NCBI GenBank assembly: GCA_905250885.1
Contig: CAJNOQ010000023.1
Location: forward strand, 1-64,000
Origin: Didymodactylos carnosus
Taxonomy: Eukaryota; Rotifera; Eurotatoria; Philodinida; Philodinidae
Direction: 5' to 3'
Length of the DNA: 64,000 nucleotides
The notes below the pieces were generated by a model. It was not told where the DNA came from. It did not search any database and saw only the letters and a program-made list of their open reading frames with translations. How positions within the stretch are numbered: the stretch's first letter is position 1; each line of letters begins with the position of its first letter. The position numbers were made by a program, and so were the translations under genes. Below, piece by piece: positions 1 through 14,100 of this stretch.

Positions 1-334
1 AAAAATTTGTTTAAAGCCACAGACAAAACACCCCCCCCCCCCCCACAAAAATCCTCGTATATAAACTTTATACTTCAAACTTCTTTCTCCTTTGGAAAAC
101 GGACAAGTCCTAGGAAGTTTTCGTAAAAATAGATAGTAAACGATAGATGTATTCCCGTTTTGTCGACTCGTTAATTTTTTTCCTGATTCGTCGATAGCAT
201 TTTGGGAGGAGATGAAAGATGTTTGTGAGTTGCCGACGTTATAAAGTGTCGACAAAATAGGAAAATCAATTAACATATCGACGAATCGGGACTGAACCTA
301 AACGATAATATTTTCTTCTAAATTTAATTTTCTA
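1..334 (-). other. Intron of the SKI2-like gene running off the window, with poly-C run
   Basis: From the GT donor at 335 leftwards I find no continuation of the helicase, so this stretch is read as an intron that is longer than its neighbours. It includes a homopolymer of 14 C at 31-44 on the plus strand. Confidence 0.5.
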
Positions 335-1869
335 CCTCAATATTTCAGTTGTCATTATTAAACAAGATGCATCATGATTAATTTGAATATCGCCCGTTAA
401 TAATCCTACATCATCGGAACGTTTTTTAAAATCACAATATTTTTGATTTGATAAGGCTTTTATTGGCGATGTATAAAATGCTTTTGTTCCATGACTTTGT
501 GCTAAAGCAATAGCATATTCAGCAACAACAGTTTTACCTAAAATAAATATATATAAATATATTCGATAACAATGAGAAAATCTTAGAATATATGTACCAG
601 CTGATGTATGAGCAGCAACAAAAACACTTTCATTATTTTCCAAACGAAGAATGGCTTGTTTTTGAAATGTATCAAGTTCGAATGGATATTGAATGGCTGG
701 ATTCGGTACTCTTAATTTAAAATCACCAATTTTTTCTGATGGATTTAATTCAATTGCATAGGTTCTCTTTAAATGTTGTTCAGCTTTTGTTTCTTGTAAT
801 AGGGGAAAAAAATGAGATTTATTCAATGATTGAAATTTCAATTCTGGTAATGTTGTTGTTGTCAATGTATCAAATATGTCATTTTGATTTTTTTTAGCAA
901 AAACGTCGATGTTAATGTTATTAATTCTTTTCTGTTCAAATTGATATGAAGATTGTATAGCTATATCGTCTAAATCTTTTTTCCAACTTTGCAATACGGT
1001 TTCAATTAAAATTGGCCGATTTAACTCATCAAAACCTGGTCGAAAGGATTTTATTGTCGATGGTAATTCCATGCCGAGTCCATCTTCTGTTGCCAAATGG
1101 GTTAATAATACTAAACATATTCTGATTTAAAAACTACAAAAACCAAATGTACTTAGAAATAATTTACCATCAGACGTATTGTCATCGGTAGGATGATTCA
1201 TAACTGTTTCTAAATCTTGTTCTTGTTGAACAATTGGTTCTAAAAATAAATATCTCATGAATAATACTTTTATGAACTGGATTAGGTGAAATTAGAGATT
1301 TTGAATATAAATAAAAACGATCATTTATAAACTTTTATTAAGAAGTTGCACAAAAAAGTTCCTCAACTACTCATGAAAAATATAATTATTTCAATCTTTT
1401 AACTTAATGATTATCTGTTCAATTACCTGGTAAACATGGACAACTAATTTGAGCTGGTTTTAATATTTCATTAGGCCAAAATTTTGGATCATCATCAAGA
1501 TTTTGATTTGATACAGGTTTTGATTTAATAGAAATCTTTAAAATAAAATATAAATAATTTACTTGAAAAAATTTCAACGTTACTCTCAACTCACTTCTCT
1601 GAGACCAACAATTTCACCGGTACATAAATTACGATCTGCAACTAAATCATATTCATCACTCAACGATTCAATTGTAAATAATTTATCAATATCCAAATCG
1701 TGTGTAAACACTTGTCTTAAAAAATACGTTATGATACGTTTTGATTGTGATTATTTAATAAAATTAGTATATACCTGTCATGTAAATTTGGATCAAGCCA
1801 TGAGAATTTTTCTTCATCCACAAACGGTTTCAATTCTAATTCTAATTCCTTTTTTGAAAATATATTCAT
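335..1869 (-). CDS. SKIV2L: SKI2-like exosome-cofactor RNA helicase, 5' exons (partial)
   Basis: This is the N-terminal part of a Ski2/SKIV2L DExH-box RNA helicase, the motor of the Ski complex that feeds mRNA into the cytoplasmic exosome. Six exons are visible: 1775-1869, 1595-1715, 1427-1535, 1168-1239, 598-1110 and 335-537, separated by introns of about 50-190 bp. The start ATG at 1869 opens with [16 protein letters not shown] and is followed by WLDPNLHDR. The helicase core begins in exon 5 with the Q-like [11 protein letters not shown], then Walker A AAHTSAGKT, whose GKT is created by removal of the 538-597 intron. [16 protein letters not shown] (motif Ia), LLTGDIQIN and MTTEILR follow, all typical of the Ski2/Mtr4 group. 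The longer N-terminal extension and the order of motifs favour Ski2 over Mtr4. The DExH box and everything after it lie beyond the left edge. Exon 6 ends at a GT donor at 335. Confidence 0.9.
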
Positions 1870-4644
1870 TATAACTATTTTTAAACGAATCTAAAAATAT
1901 TTATCAATTGAAAAATTTATCACATTATTCAATATTTGTATTTATTGTTTTAGTGTAATGTTAAAAGGATGATATACTGCATTCATGATGGTATTATCAA
2001 GACATCTTATCATGTGTCACAAAACTTGAAACACTGATATCTAACTTTTCTATTAGACAATAATTATGAGCTCAGTATCATGAAACATTCAAACATTGGT
2101 ATCAAAGCAATTGTTCGATGATATGGATGAGAGGTAATGCTAATTAACTTAGACTGTCCGTGTATGAACGTGGCAAAGAGACAGAAGTAGATGCGACGTC
2201 AATATATCAGAAAAAGGCAACATCAATTTATTGAAAAATCATCAAAAATAGTACAGATGTATTCATCAAAGAACGCTAAAAAGTGTTTCAAAAAAAGCAA
2301 TAAAAATATTTTAATCTGACAAAGTCTTGAAAAATGACTAATTAGGACGATTCATAGACAACCATAAATAGTTGATAATAGACTTAATAGACGTTCAATT
2401 GAAACTTGTGTTCATGTTTATAGTAAATTATAATTACACTAATTATATATACACTAATTATTATAATTACTATAATCGGACTTATTGTATATTAAAAAGA
2501 TGTATTTTAAAACTAATGAGACAGATTGTAATTCGATCGATGTTTCTTTTATAATATTATCTTTCATTGCATTTGCATCGAATGATCAAACACCTATCCT
2601 TCAACTTGACAAAACCACTTGTTTTTTTGTTGATATAGTATCAAATTATTTTTTAAGAAATAACGAAAAATCTAAGTTTTGCAATTTTTTTTTATTTCTT
2701 AATTTGAAATATTAAACGTTTTGTTTGTGTTTTCACGAAACTAAAGATGACGATTGTAAAACACGTATAATTTTGAGTGGTAATGAGATGCGATTTATTT
2801 TTGAATTACTAATTCAATACACATGTGATATTAATATGAAATAAATGACCATCCATTAACAACTGTAATTGTTGATGAATTTGAGATGTCAAAGGCATAT
2901 TCGAATTACCATTCAAATGTCTAGAATAACGTCGATATTTTTATTTTCTCGCTATAGATGACAAAAAGATGGTAATAATAGTTCATCTGGCAACAATGTA
3001 CGTTAAAATAGTTGTATAACTTTTTCCTTCTTCAGATATTTCTTGAAAGGTACATTTTTGTTTTTTGTTTTTAGCGTTCAAGTTATGTAAAATATTTTTA
3101 AAGTTTTTAAACTATTCAGCACGTACTTCTTCATCGAAATCATACGAGCCATTTAATTCAATTTTATTTTGTCTCAGTCATTTGATATTGTTCTTTTAAC
3201 GTCTGAGAAAATTTTGTAACCATTTGCTACCACGAACGTCTAGTTTGCCTTCTTCTTTGTCATTCGATGTAATTTGATTCATATAATAATTGCAATATTT
3301 TTCTTGTTCTTTATTCAAATATACACCAATGTCCTACATTAATCTTTGAATAATGACTGTGTGTACAATGCCGTATAGTACTATCAGGAACGTTAAATTT
3401 TAAACCATTTTAAATTCATTCGACCTTCTTGAACTGCTTTGAAGGCTTGTTTTAATTAATTTTTTTCTACTTCTCATATTACTATGTCAACATTTTGGCT
3501 GTTGACATTCGATCATTATTATTTTCTTCTATATCAGTTGCCATTGTCACATCAGTTCCCTACATTTTCGAGACACTTATTTTGTTCTAGAGCAAAAATA
3601 GAGAGTCGAGTACAACTATCAATTACGTCCAAATTGACAAAAAAACACTTCAGTAGAATAACGTTGAGTTTGATGCTATCGATCATGTGGAATAGTCTAT
3701 TGTCAGTATCAAAGGAAAAAAAGACGAATTTTCTGTTGTATAGACTCTTCTTTAGAGGGGGTTGCTCCTCCGAAATCAATGTTTTTGACTAAAAAATAAA
3801 TTGAGTTTCTTACTTAGTTGTATACGCTGAAGTCTCCTCTCTCAGAATCTGTTCCAATTTCCACAAAAAAGTTAGTTTTTCATGAATTTTGGAGAGATTT
3901 TAGATTAAACCTTAGATCTACTGCTACGATCTTGTTTAACGTTTTCTCCGGAACATGATTTTGGCGTAGTAAAGTTGCTACTCCTCTCCTCCTCCTAGAC
4001 GATTCATCGTACAACCTCCATTAATTTTTTGTTTTGAAGCTAAGACATTTCTCTAAAACTTATTTGTGAGAATTTTTGAATTAGGCTTCTTGGACCAAGA
4101 AAAATGGAAATTACTACCCCGGGTTACAGGATTTTTTCGAGGTTTTGACCTGAAGTGTGTGTAGAAAATGAATAGAATCGAATTTTAAAAATCACCACGC
4201 ACAATTTCTAGATAAATGTTTTGGTTTCCAAAAAAAATGAAAGTTGTCCGATCAATCGTCGTGGAAGACTAGCAATTTTACTAATGTTACTGAAAATTCC
4301 TTGTGACACTCGGCAAATCTTCAACCGTTTGAGCTCAAAGTTTTAGCATAAGCTGGTTAAATGATAATCATTGATCTCTGTAAGTTTCATCAAAATCAGT
4401 TGTAAAACAAAATTCTTTTTTTCTGAGGATGGGGGCGCCTTAAAAAAAGAATTGATTTTTCACGTGAGCGTCTGTTCAAATATATTTTTTATTTTTCTTA
4501 ATAACTTATTGTCATACGTTTTGACCACAGACAAAATAAACAAAGAGATAAAAACTACATAAAAACATCACATCATAAGATGTCCTCGATTAAAAAAATC
4601 TAGTTATAACAATGACTCCAGTAAATATAGTAAAAATGGTCTGA
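1870..4644. other. Intergenic region between SKI2 5' end and YARS 3' end
   Basis: AT-rich DNA of 2.8 kb with only short, low-complexity reading frames. The right part (about 3800-4450) has a slightly higher G+C content and contains a dispersed repeat described separately. The left part must contain the SKI2 promoter. No convincing gene was seen. Confidence 0.5.
4003..4268. repeat. Dispersed repeat with inverted ends
   Basis: The left end (4003-4068) read on the minus strand and the right end (about 4208-4268) read on the plus strand share a motif of the form GATAAATGTTTTrGyTT, an A-run, then CGAT-AATCGTC. The same motif recurs at 42110-42175 on the plus strand, so this is a dispersed family with inverted termini. 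No coding sequence is seen inside. Confidence 0.5.
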
Positions 4645-7123
<2,479 letters not shown>

Positions 7124-10100
7124 GAGAACAAATCTACAGTAATGTAAAATACTAAAATTGTTATGGTGTGTATGTAATAACAAATAAACAAATTAAATCA
7201 GTACGTATGTGATCAAGATTACGCTTTTATAGCATCAATTTATGATTATTACTATCATATCGAAACGTATCCAGAGTGCAATTGCAATAAAATGAAAGAA
7301 AATGATGTGCACAACCTCTTGAAATGTTTAAACTAAGCTATGATGCAAGAGTTGATGAAATACTGATACTATGTGTTTTTCTTTTTCTCAGTTCCGTTTC
7401 TCTCAAGCCATTGATATTACAGGTAGATGTTCCATGACTCTCACTTTTTGTGAACAAACTAGTCTTAGTCTTAGTCATAGATAAGCCGTCCGTGTATCGT
7501 ACAATTCGACAAACTTTTCTAAATAGTGTAAAGAGTCTTAATTTCAAATTAATTATATTGTATGAGCCAACTGACTAATTCTTTTTCCTTTTTCTCCATG
7601 GCAAGAACTCGTGGAATGGGGAATTATTTGGACAAATCACTAATAGCGTTCGTAATTGTCGCCACTCTCCTGTCTATAGTCATGTACACTTGGTACGTAG
7701 GCATACAAAAAAATTTACTTTTTTTTGTGTAAAATTTGATTTTTTATCAGTATAAATTCAACAAAAACAAAAATGGCATTTCATTTTCTGTTGTTATTTT
7801 TTTGGCATAAGCTACGATCATTCAGGAAGGGCGTCCTAATAGTGAATATCTCGGTAATCGTGGCTTGTGTAAAAAACGTTAAAACAAATCATTTTGTTTT
7901 TGTTCAAATTCAAGGCTCGCATTTAATGAGTTCGATCATTTAAACGTCTTCTTACTACATTTTTAATCGTCTAATGTAGAATAATTTATAATTCACTTAT
8001 ACTGGACTTAAAAAATGTTCTTTGTTTGTATTTTGCTAGTTTGGTTCTAATTCTAATAGGATTAGTGATTGATTTTGAAAAAGAACTATATAAGTCATCC
8101 ATAAGTTTCTAAGTAAGTGACAATGAACGAAAATAAGCTAAAATAAAAATAAGTCACTAGCTTCTTTGTAATTTTTTCTTAAAAAATTTAAAAGAAAACT
8201 TGAATCTTCCATTCAATTGTAACGAAAACTTTCAAGTTCGATCCTCTTCAGTATGAGTGTTTCTTAATGACGGCATTTCTTTTCTGAGAAATCATTGTAT
8301 TATAAAAGATAAAAGTAGTTTAGCCTCTTTATTAAATTTTATTTGCTCATTTTTGTCTTTAACAACAATATTTTCATTCTGTTTACTCTCCAATGTTCGT
8401 TAACAACAAAACATAATTTCTCTTCCAAACAGAAAAACATGATATAATAGCAAAAATGAAAATGCTTTTAACGGAAAAAGCAACAAATACAACTTTTTTT
8501 CTCATAAATACATCCAGATAATATCGTATTAAACATCAATTCAGAAAAAATCAACAAGTACTAAAACATGAAAAAATAGTTGTAGTAGAACATTTTTTTT
8601 TTCCAATACTACATTCATGCAACAGCCAATAAATTTTAGATAAACATTGGCACTCATTATTTTATTATTATTAATATCGTTCTAAATAATATTTTATCAA
8701 TGTCTAGTGTCAATCTTATCTAAATTCATTAGTGTTTGCTTTTATATCGAAAACATTAAAAAAACACAAAAGAACCGAAATACAATCTTGGTTAGTGGTA
8801 ACCAAAAATCAAAACAAATATTAGAGGCTTTTCTATATGTTTTCTTTTAAGCGATTCAACGCTTTACTAGACACATTTAAATTTCTCTTGTGTTGTATTT
8901 GTTACACAAGAATAAAACCAAATAAAATATCAAAAATGTTTACTCTCCTTATTATAGATGGATAGGCTATCCTGTCCCTAATCACATTTCTAGTTTTATA
9001 ACATATAATTCAATCATTGAGCGTTTTTTTCCTAGTATACCTAAACGACAATAGACGATAGTCGCATTTAAAAACAAAAAAAGCAACTCAAAAACTGAAC
9101 ATAACAACGATTATAGCCAAAATACATTTCTCTTTTCATACTACACTTCGATATATTAACATAGATAAAAAACAATAAAAATGTCTCTTAATCTTTCACT
9201 TGATACTTCTAAATCACACATTTGTTCATGAAAAAATTAATATAGCAGCGAAGAACAAACATTTTTATATATGTATATATCATATGCAAAATATGTTTGA
9301 TTAGAACATTAAAACAACTGTTTCAGTGATATTTCAGCATCCAAAAATTGTCTACGTATGATAATCACTGAAATAAGAGCAAAAAACATTTCCATTTTTC
9401 GCTGCCTAGTATACAACAAGTTAGCATAAGACAAATGTAAGAGCTTGCAACAACAGAACAATGATACTCTATGTAACAGACCCCAATAATCCTCTTAGAT
9501 GAAAAAAAAACTGAATTGAAGAAAAACTGCCAAATAGAATGTTTTATGACAGCCTCGAAAGAAGTTTTACGTGGTATTACACTCCTTAAAAAAGGTGTGG
9601 GTAAATAGAAAAATGGAAAAAGAAAAAGATCGACCCAACCACCACAGAAAAATGAACGTTAAAAATAACTGTTCCATATGAAAAAATCTATATATGAGGA
9701 AAGAAGAAATTGGAGCATCAATCCTAATCAAATAAATGTCTTTTGAAATGGGGAATTTCTAATAATAAATAGGATATAATGTTTGTTTGGTTTGCAACCG
9801 TAAAGAAAGTTAGAGGAAGACAGACAATACCCATTAAGGAAAAGACGTTAAATACAAGTATAGTGAAAATTTTTAGAACTTAACTGAAACTTAACTGAGC
9901 ACAATCTTTCGGAACAAAAAAGAGTAAAGTGAAAAGTAGAAAAAAAAGAAACGATAATTTTACCCATTTAAATGAATTTTTTTTCGTATTTTTTTTTACA
10001 TTTTCTATGATATTTTTTTTTGTATTTTGTTTTGTTTTGTTTTTGTGGTAATGTTAGAAAACAAGCGAATAGAAAAAGAAATACAAATTAGACAAATATA

Positions 10101-11166
10101 CGTTCACACAACAATAGTAATAAACAAGGACAACACACACATAAATTTGTTGTTGATTTTCTTTTTTTTCTCGGCTTTATGACCATTTACTCACTAGTCA
10201 CATAACAATAGATAGACATTTAAAATTAAAGTACTAAATAGGATATCATTTGAACCTAAACCAAAAGCCGAGTAAGTGATGAGTGACATAAGTTTTACAA
10301 GAGGTATACAGGGAAAAGCAAACTTCTTTAGTTTTAGGTGAAAACCAATCACTTTTCACGTTTAAGCATGGTGCATCAAAAAAAAAACAACAACAAGAAA
10401 AAAACAAAGATCACCATGCCTATTCCTTTCTTAACAATGCCATAATTTTGGTGGGATAATGAGGTAAGGAAACGCGAGGCGTGAACAAAAGTACAATAGA
10501 ACGAACTTATAACTAATCTATGACATAAAAAAACACAAACAGATTTAAATAAAAAAAGAGCAGCAGAAATGTAAGAGCAAATATAGATTTCGATTTGCAT
10601 TTGTCTAAATGAATGGATAGAAAATGAAAAAAATACGGTTTTCAGCTACTCTTGTTGTGTATTGAAGTTGTTTGTGTACTTTAGATTTTACATTAACTCA
10701 ACAATACGTATAACAATATATCCAGCTCGATAAAAAAGCAACAAAATTCAAATTTTCGTGGTAAGGTATGAAAAATAATATAACAACAACAAAATTAGTC
10801 TTTTTTTTTGTTCATAAAGGCTGTGAAACAATCACCACGAAAAACTGAAATGATGCTCTCTTAATCGAGCTACATGCGCGCAATAGAAGAAGAAGAAGAA
10901 GAAGAAAGCGAAGTTTCACGCACTCGTACACTCATACATATGCGTTGCTGAAGTACAGCTGCACGAAGAAAAAAAAACAGAAGGAAAAGAAAAAGAAAAT
11001 AAAACGTCTTTTACTGTCAATTTTCAAGATTTTGCAGAATTATTTAATGTAATTTTTTTGGGTGTTTTATATGAATTTTTCAAATATTTTTTATATATAT
11101 TTTCGCGTATAATTTTGGGTATAATATGTTTTTTTTCGAAGGAAGCGCCCGCGCCTTAACATCATA
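7124..11166. other. Long AT-rich intergenic region
   Basis: Four kb without a supportable gene. It should contain the YARS promoter (7124 rightwards) and the 3' UTR and end of PEX5 (11166 leftwards). It is rich in A- and T-runs and has a GAA triplet run at about 10885-10906. Short reading frames here are low-complexity and match nothing I know. Confidence 0.5.
10885..10906 (+). repeat. (GAA)n microsatellite
   Basis: Seven consecutive GAA/AGA triplets in non-coding DNA downstream of PEX5. Confidence 0.8.
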
Positions 11167-14100
11167 TTATTCAATATCAAATATTTTAATTAACTTTTGT
11201 AAATTTTTTGTTTGTATGCAATCGTCTAAATCTGTTCTATTCATATGATCCAATGCTATAGCTAATGTACGCCAAATATTGTCGGACATTTGAGCAATTT
11301 GTCCTTCTAAAATAGTTAAGAAATAGGATAAATCAATATACAAAGCGATGAGATCGAAAACATTACGGTTGTTGTCACATTTTAACTATTTTTAATAAAG
11401 AAAAGTAGATCGCTTACGTGGACCAATTCCTTCACTTTGTTGTTTGAGAGCAGTGATAAAATGCTCAATTGCTTGTTTATACGCGCTAAGATTAAAACAA
11501 CTAATTCCCAAGTTATAACGTGCTCGAACAAAACCAGGTGATAAATTTAGTGCATGATAATAAGCTTCAACGGCTTTTTCACTTTGACCACCATTAGCTA
11601 ATGCAGCACCTAGTTTGTTCCACAATAGAGCGTCCTAAAGAGAAGAACAAAAATTGGCTTATAATATAACACTTACGCACAAAGACCTGTTCTGAACTCA
11701 GTATGATTATTGACAAATTTATCAATAGAATACGTACATCAGGTTTGGCATGAACAGCGGTATTAAAACACTCGGCAGCTTTGTCATAATCACCAGGCAA
11801 ATGAAATAAAATTCCAAGACAAACCTAGAAGAAAGTTATATTGAGCAATGTCTACACAAACGGAACGACTAACTTGTAAATCAGAATCAATCTCGTGTGA
11901 AAAATAAGGTGCCGACACAGCTTGTAAGAATAGTTCTTGTAGTTCTTCAAACGCAGATCTAAAAAACAAAATCAAAGTGAGTTTGCTCTGTTGTTCTTTT
12001 TGGATGTAGCATTAGCAGAGTTGGTTAGCGAGTTCGTTTAAAAGAAAAGAGACTTCTCACCTTATTTGAAATTACTCATAAGAGATCATATGAATAATTT
12101 CTGACAGTGTAAGATTGCAGTAAAAAATCTTATCTTTCTTCAGCGAACTAGATCGAGAGTACTCAAAAAGTGAGATGTTTCAGAGTAGCAACGCTGGTAT
12201 TTTCAAATTTACATAATTCAACTAGATGTGTATACTTTTATACTTACTCATCAACAATGTCCATTGACCTTTTCGCACTATCGTTTGTTGCTGACTGAGT
12301 TTCCAGTAGGTAAGAATATTTCTCATTGTTTGATAACCATTTTCTCAATGAATCTAAAGCTTCGTTTGTCATTAGTTCATTTGCATAACATGATCCCAAT
12401 GTTAAATAAGCTTGTAAATTTTTTGGATCAATCTCAATACATCTAAAAACGAACAACAATATCATCACAAATTTGTTTGTTTTCTCTTCTATTACTTTTT
12501 CAAAGCACAGATTGCTGGTCCATCTTGTTCATTTTCACTTTGTGTAATACCCAAATAGAGCCACGCCTATTCACATAAAACAGCTTTTAGAATACAAGAC
12601 AAAATAAAACAACAGACATACATCTACATGTTGTGGATTCTTTTGAACGGCTGCTTCGAATAACATAACGGCATTAACAATATCTTGCTCACGTAAACGT
12701 TTTAAGCCTTCTTCATAGGGATCTGGACACTCCATGAATAAATTATTTTTGGAAAATTTATATTCAGAATATGGATCGACACTTTGAATAAAGTCATCTA
12801 GCCAAGATTGTGATGCTCTTGTTTGACTGCAAAAACAATACCAGTCAATCAATTTTCTAGTGTAATAAGCCTTGACTTGGAATAGAATCCACGATACATG
12901 AATGGATTTACAACAGTACTCTGCCACTTTGTCTTTTTGTGTTTTGCTTCATCTGTTCTATCCTTATCTCTCTCAATCAACCAAAACATAGATAGCTTTC
13001 TCTTTTGTGATGTAGTCTCTCTCTGAAAACACGTGTTGTCTACTCTTGCTCTATCTTCTTACTACTACTCGTATCATTCTCTATCTATAGTATATTTCAA
13101 TAACTGACCACAGAGTATACAGGCGTCGGTCGCTGATCAAAGATATAAGCTGTATGGGTTGAGCAATAGGGGTAGAATACACTCACTATAGCAGTGTATG
13201 AGATGGAAATGAGAACATCGAAGAGTTTACTTTTGAACAATTTAGTCTATAAGTAAATTCTTTGCATGTGAATTTAAGGTTCAAATGTTCGATTCCATCA
13301 ACTGTGTAGCGTCCTTTTGTGCTTTGCTTCTTTCTACTCTATCCTTATCTCTCTCAATTAATTAATCAGCTACATCTGTCAAGGCATACTCTAATATCTA
13401 CATATTAGTCGTTCTTTGCATTTAATTATCCTTAGTGGACGCATGTTCAGGCATATGCTGCAGTATATCTGTTACCTATCTCTTTCAAGATCTAAGCAAC
13501 TAGAAAAATGCTCAATTCTCACATGAACAAAACCAAAAGTCTTACTCAGCTGATAACGTTGAATCAGCCCATTCGTTTTGCCACGATGCTTCTGTACTAG
13601 TATTATTCCAAACTTTTTCATCTTGTTTCGGTTCTTGATCATTTGCTTCTTTCGTAAACTCGTCGATCCAGTCTTGTACGATGGAGTCTTGCTGGAACAT
13701 AAAAATATCTTCAATTGATATATATTCACGAAATGCGTGAACACATCAAGTAATACCTTTTCTTCTTGGGCAGGTTGCAGTTGTTGTTGCTGTTGTTGTT
13801 GTTGTTGTTCATTTTGCGATGTATTTGAAATTGATGGCTTACGAATAGTTGTTTTGTCCATTGAATTTGAAATATTTGTTTCGTTCGCAAGTTGTTCAAC
13901 AAAACTTTTGAACTGAAAAATATAGTAAGAATGACAAGACCATCAAAAGCTAACTAAGATGTCATTACTTCCGTATCGGAAAACGGTGTTTCTTGGTGTA
14001 ATAGAGATAGAATATTTCGCGCTGTTTTGGCAGTGTCATTATCGAACGTTTCAATTTTGTTTGTTGATAATAGTGAATTTTCTTGTTGTAATTGTTCTGG

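Noticed and set aside
3552-3779. Minus-strand frame of 75 codons left of the YARS gene
   Set aside because: No family resemblance and no conserved motif. It lies beside repeats and is opposed by an equally long frame on the other strand.
13472-13861. Long minus-strand frame with a poly-Gln run
   Set aside because: It joins a true PEX5 exon (poly-Gln part) to intron and to an out-of-frame reading of the next exon, so it is not a separate protein.
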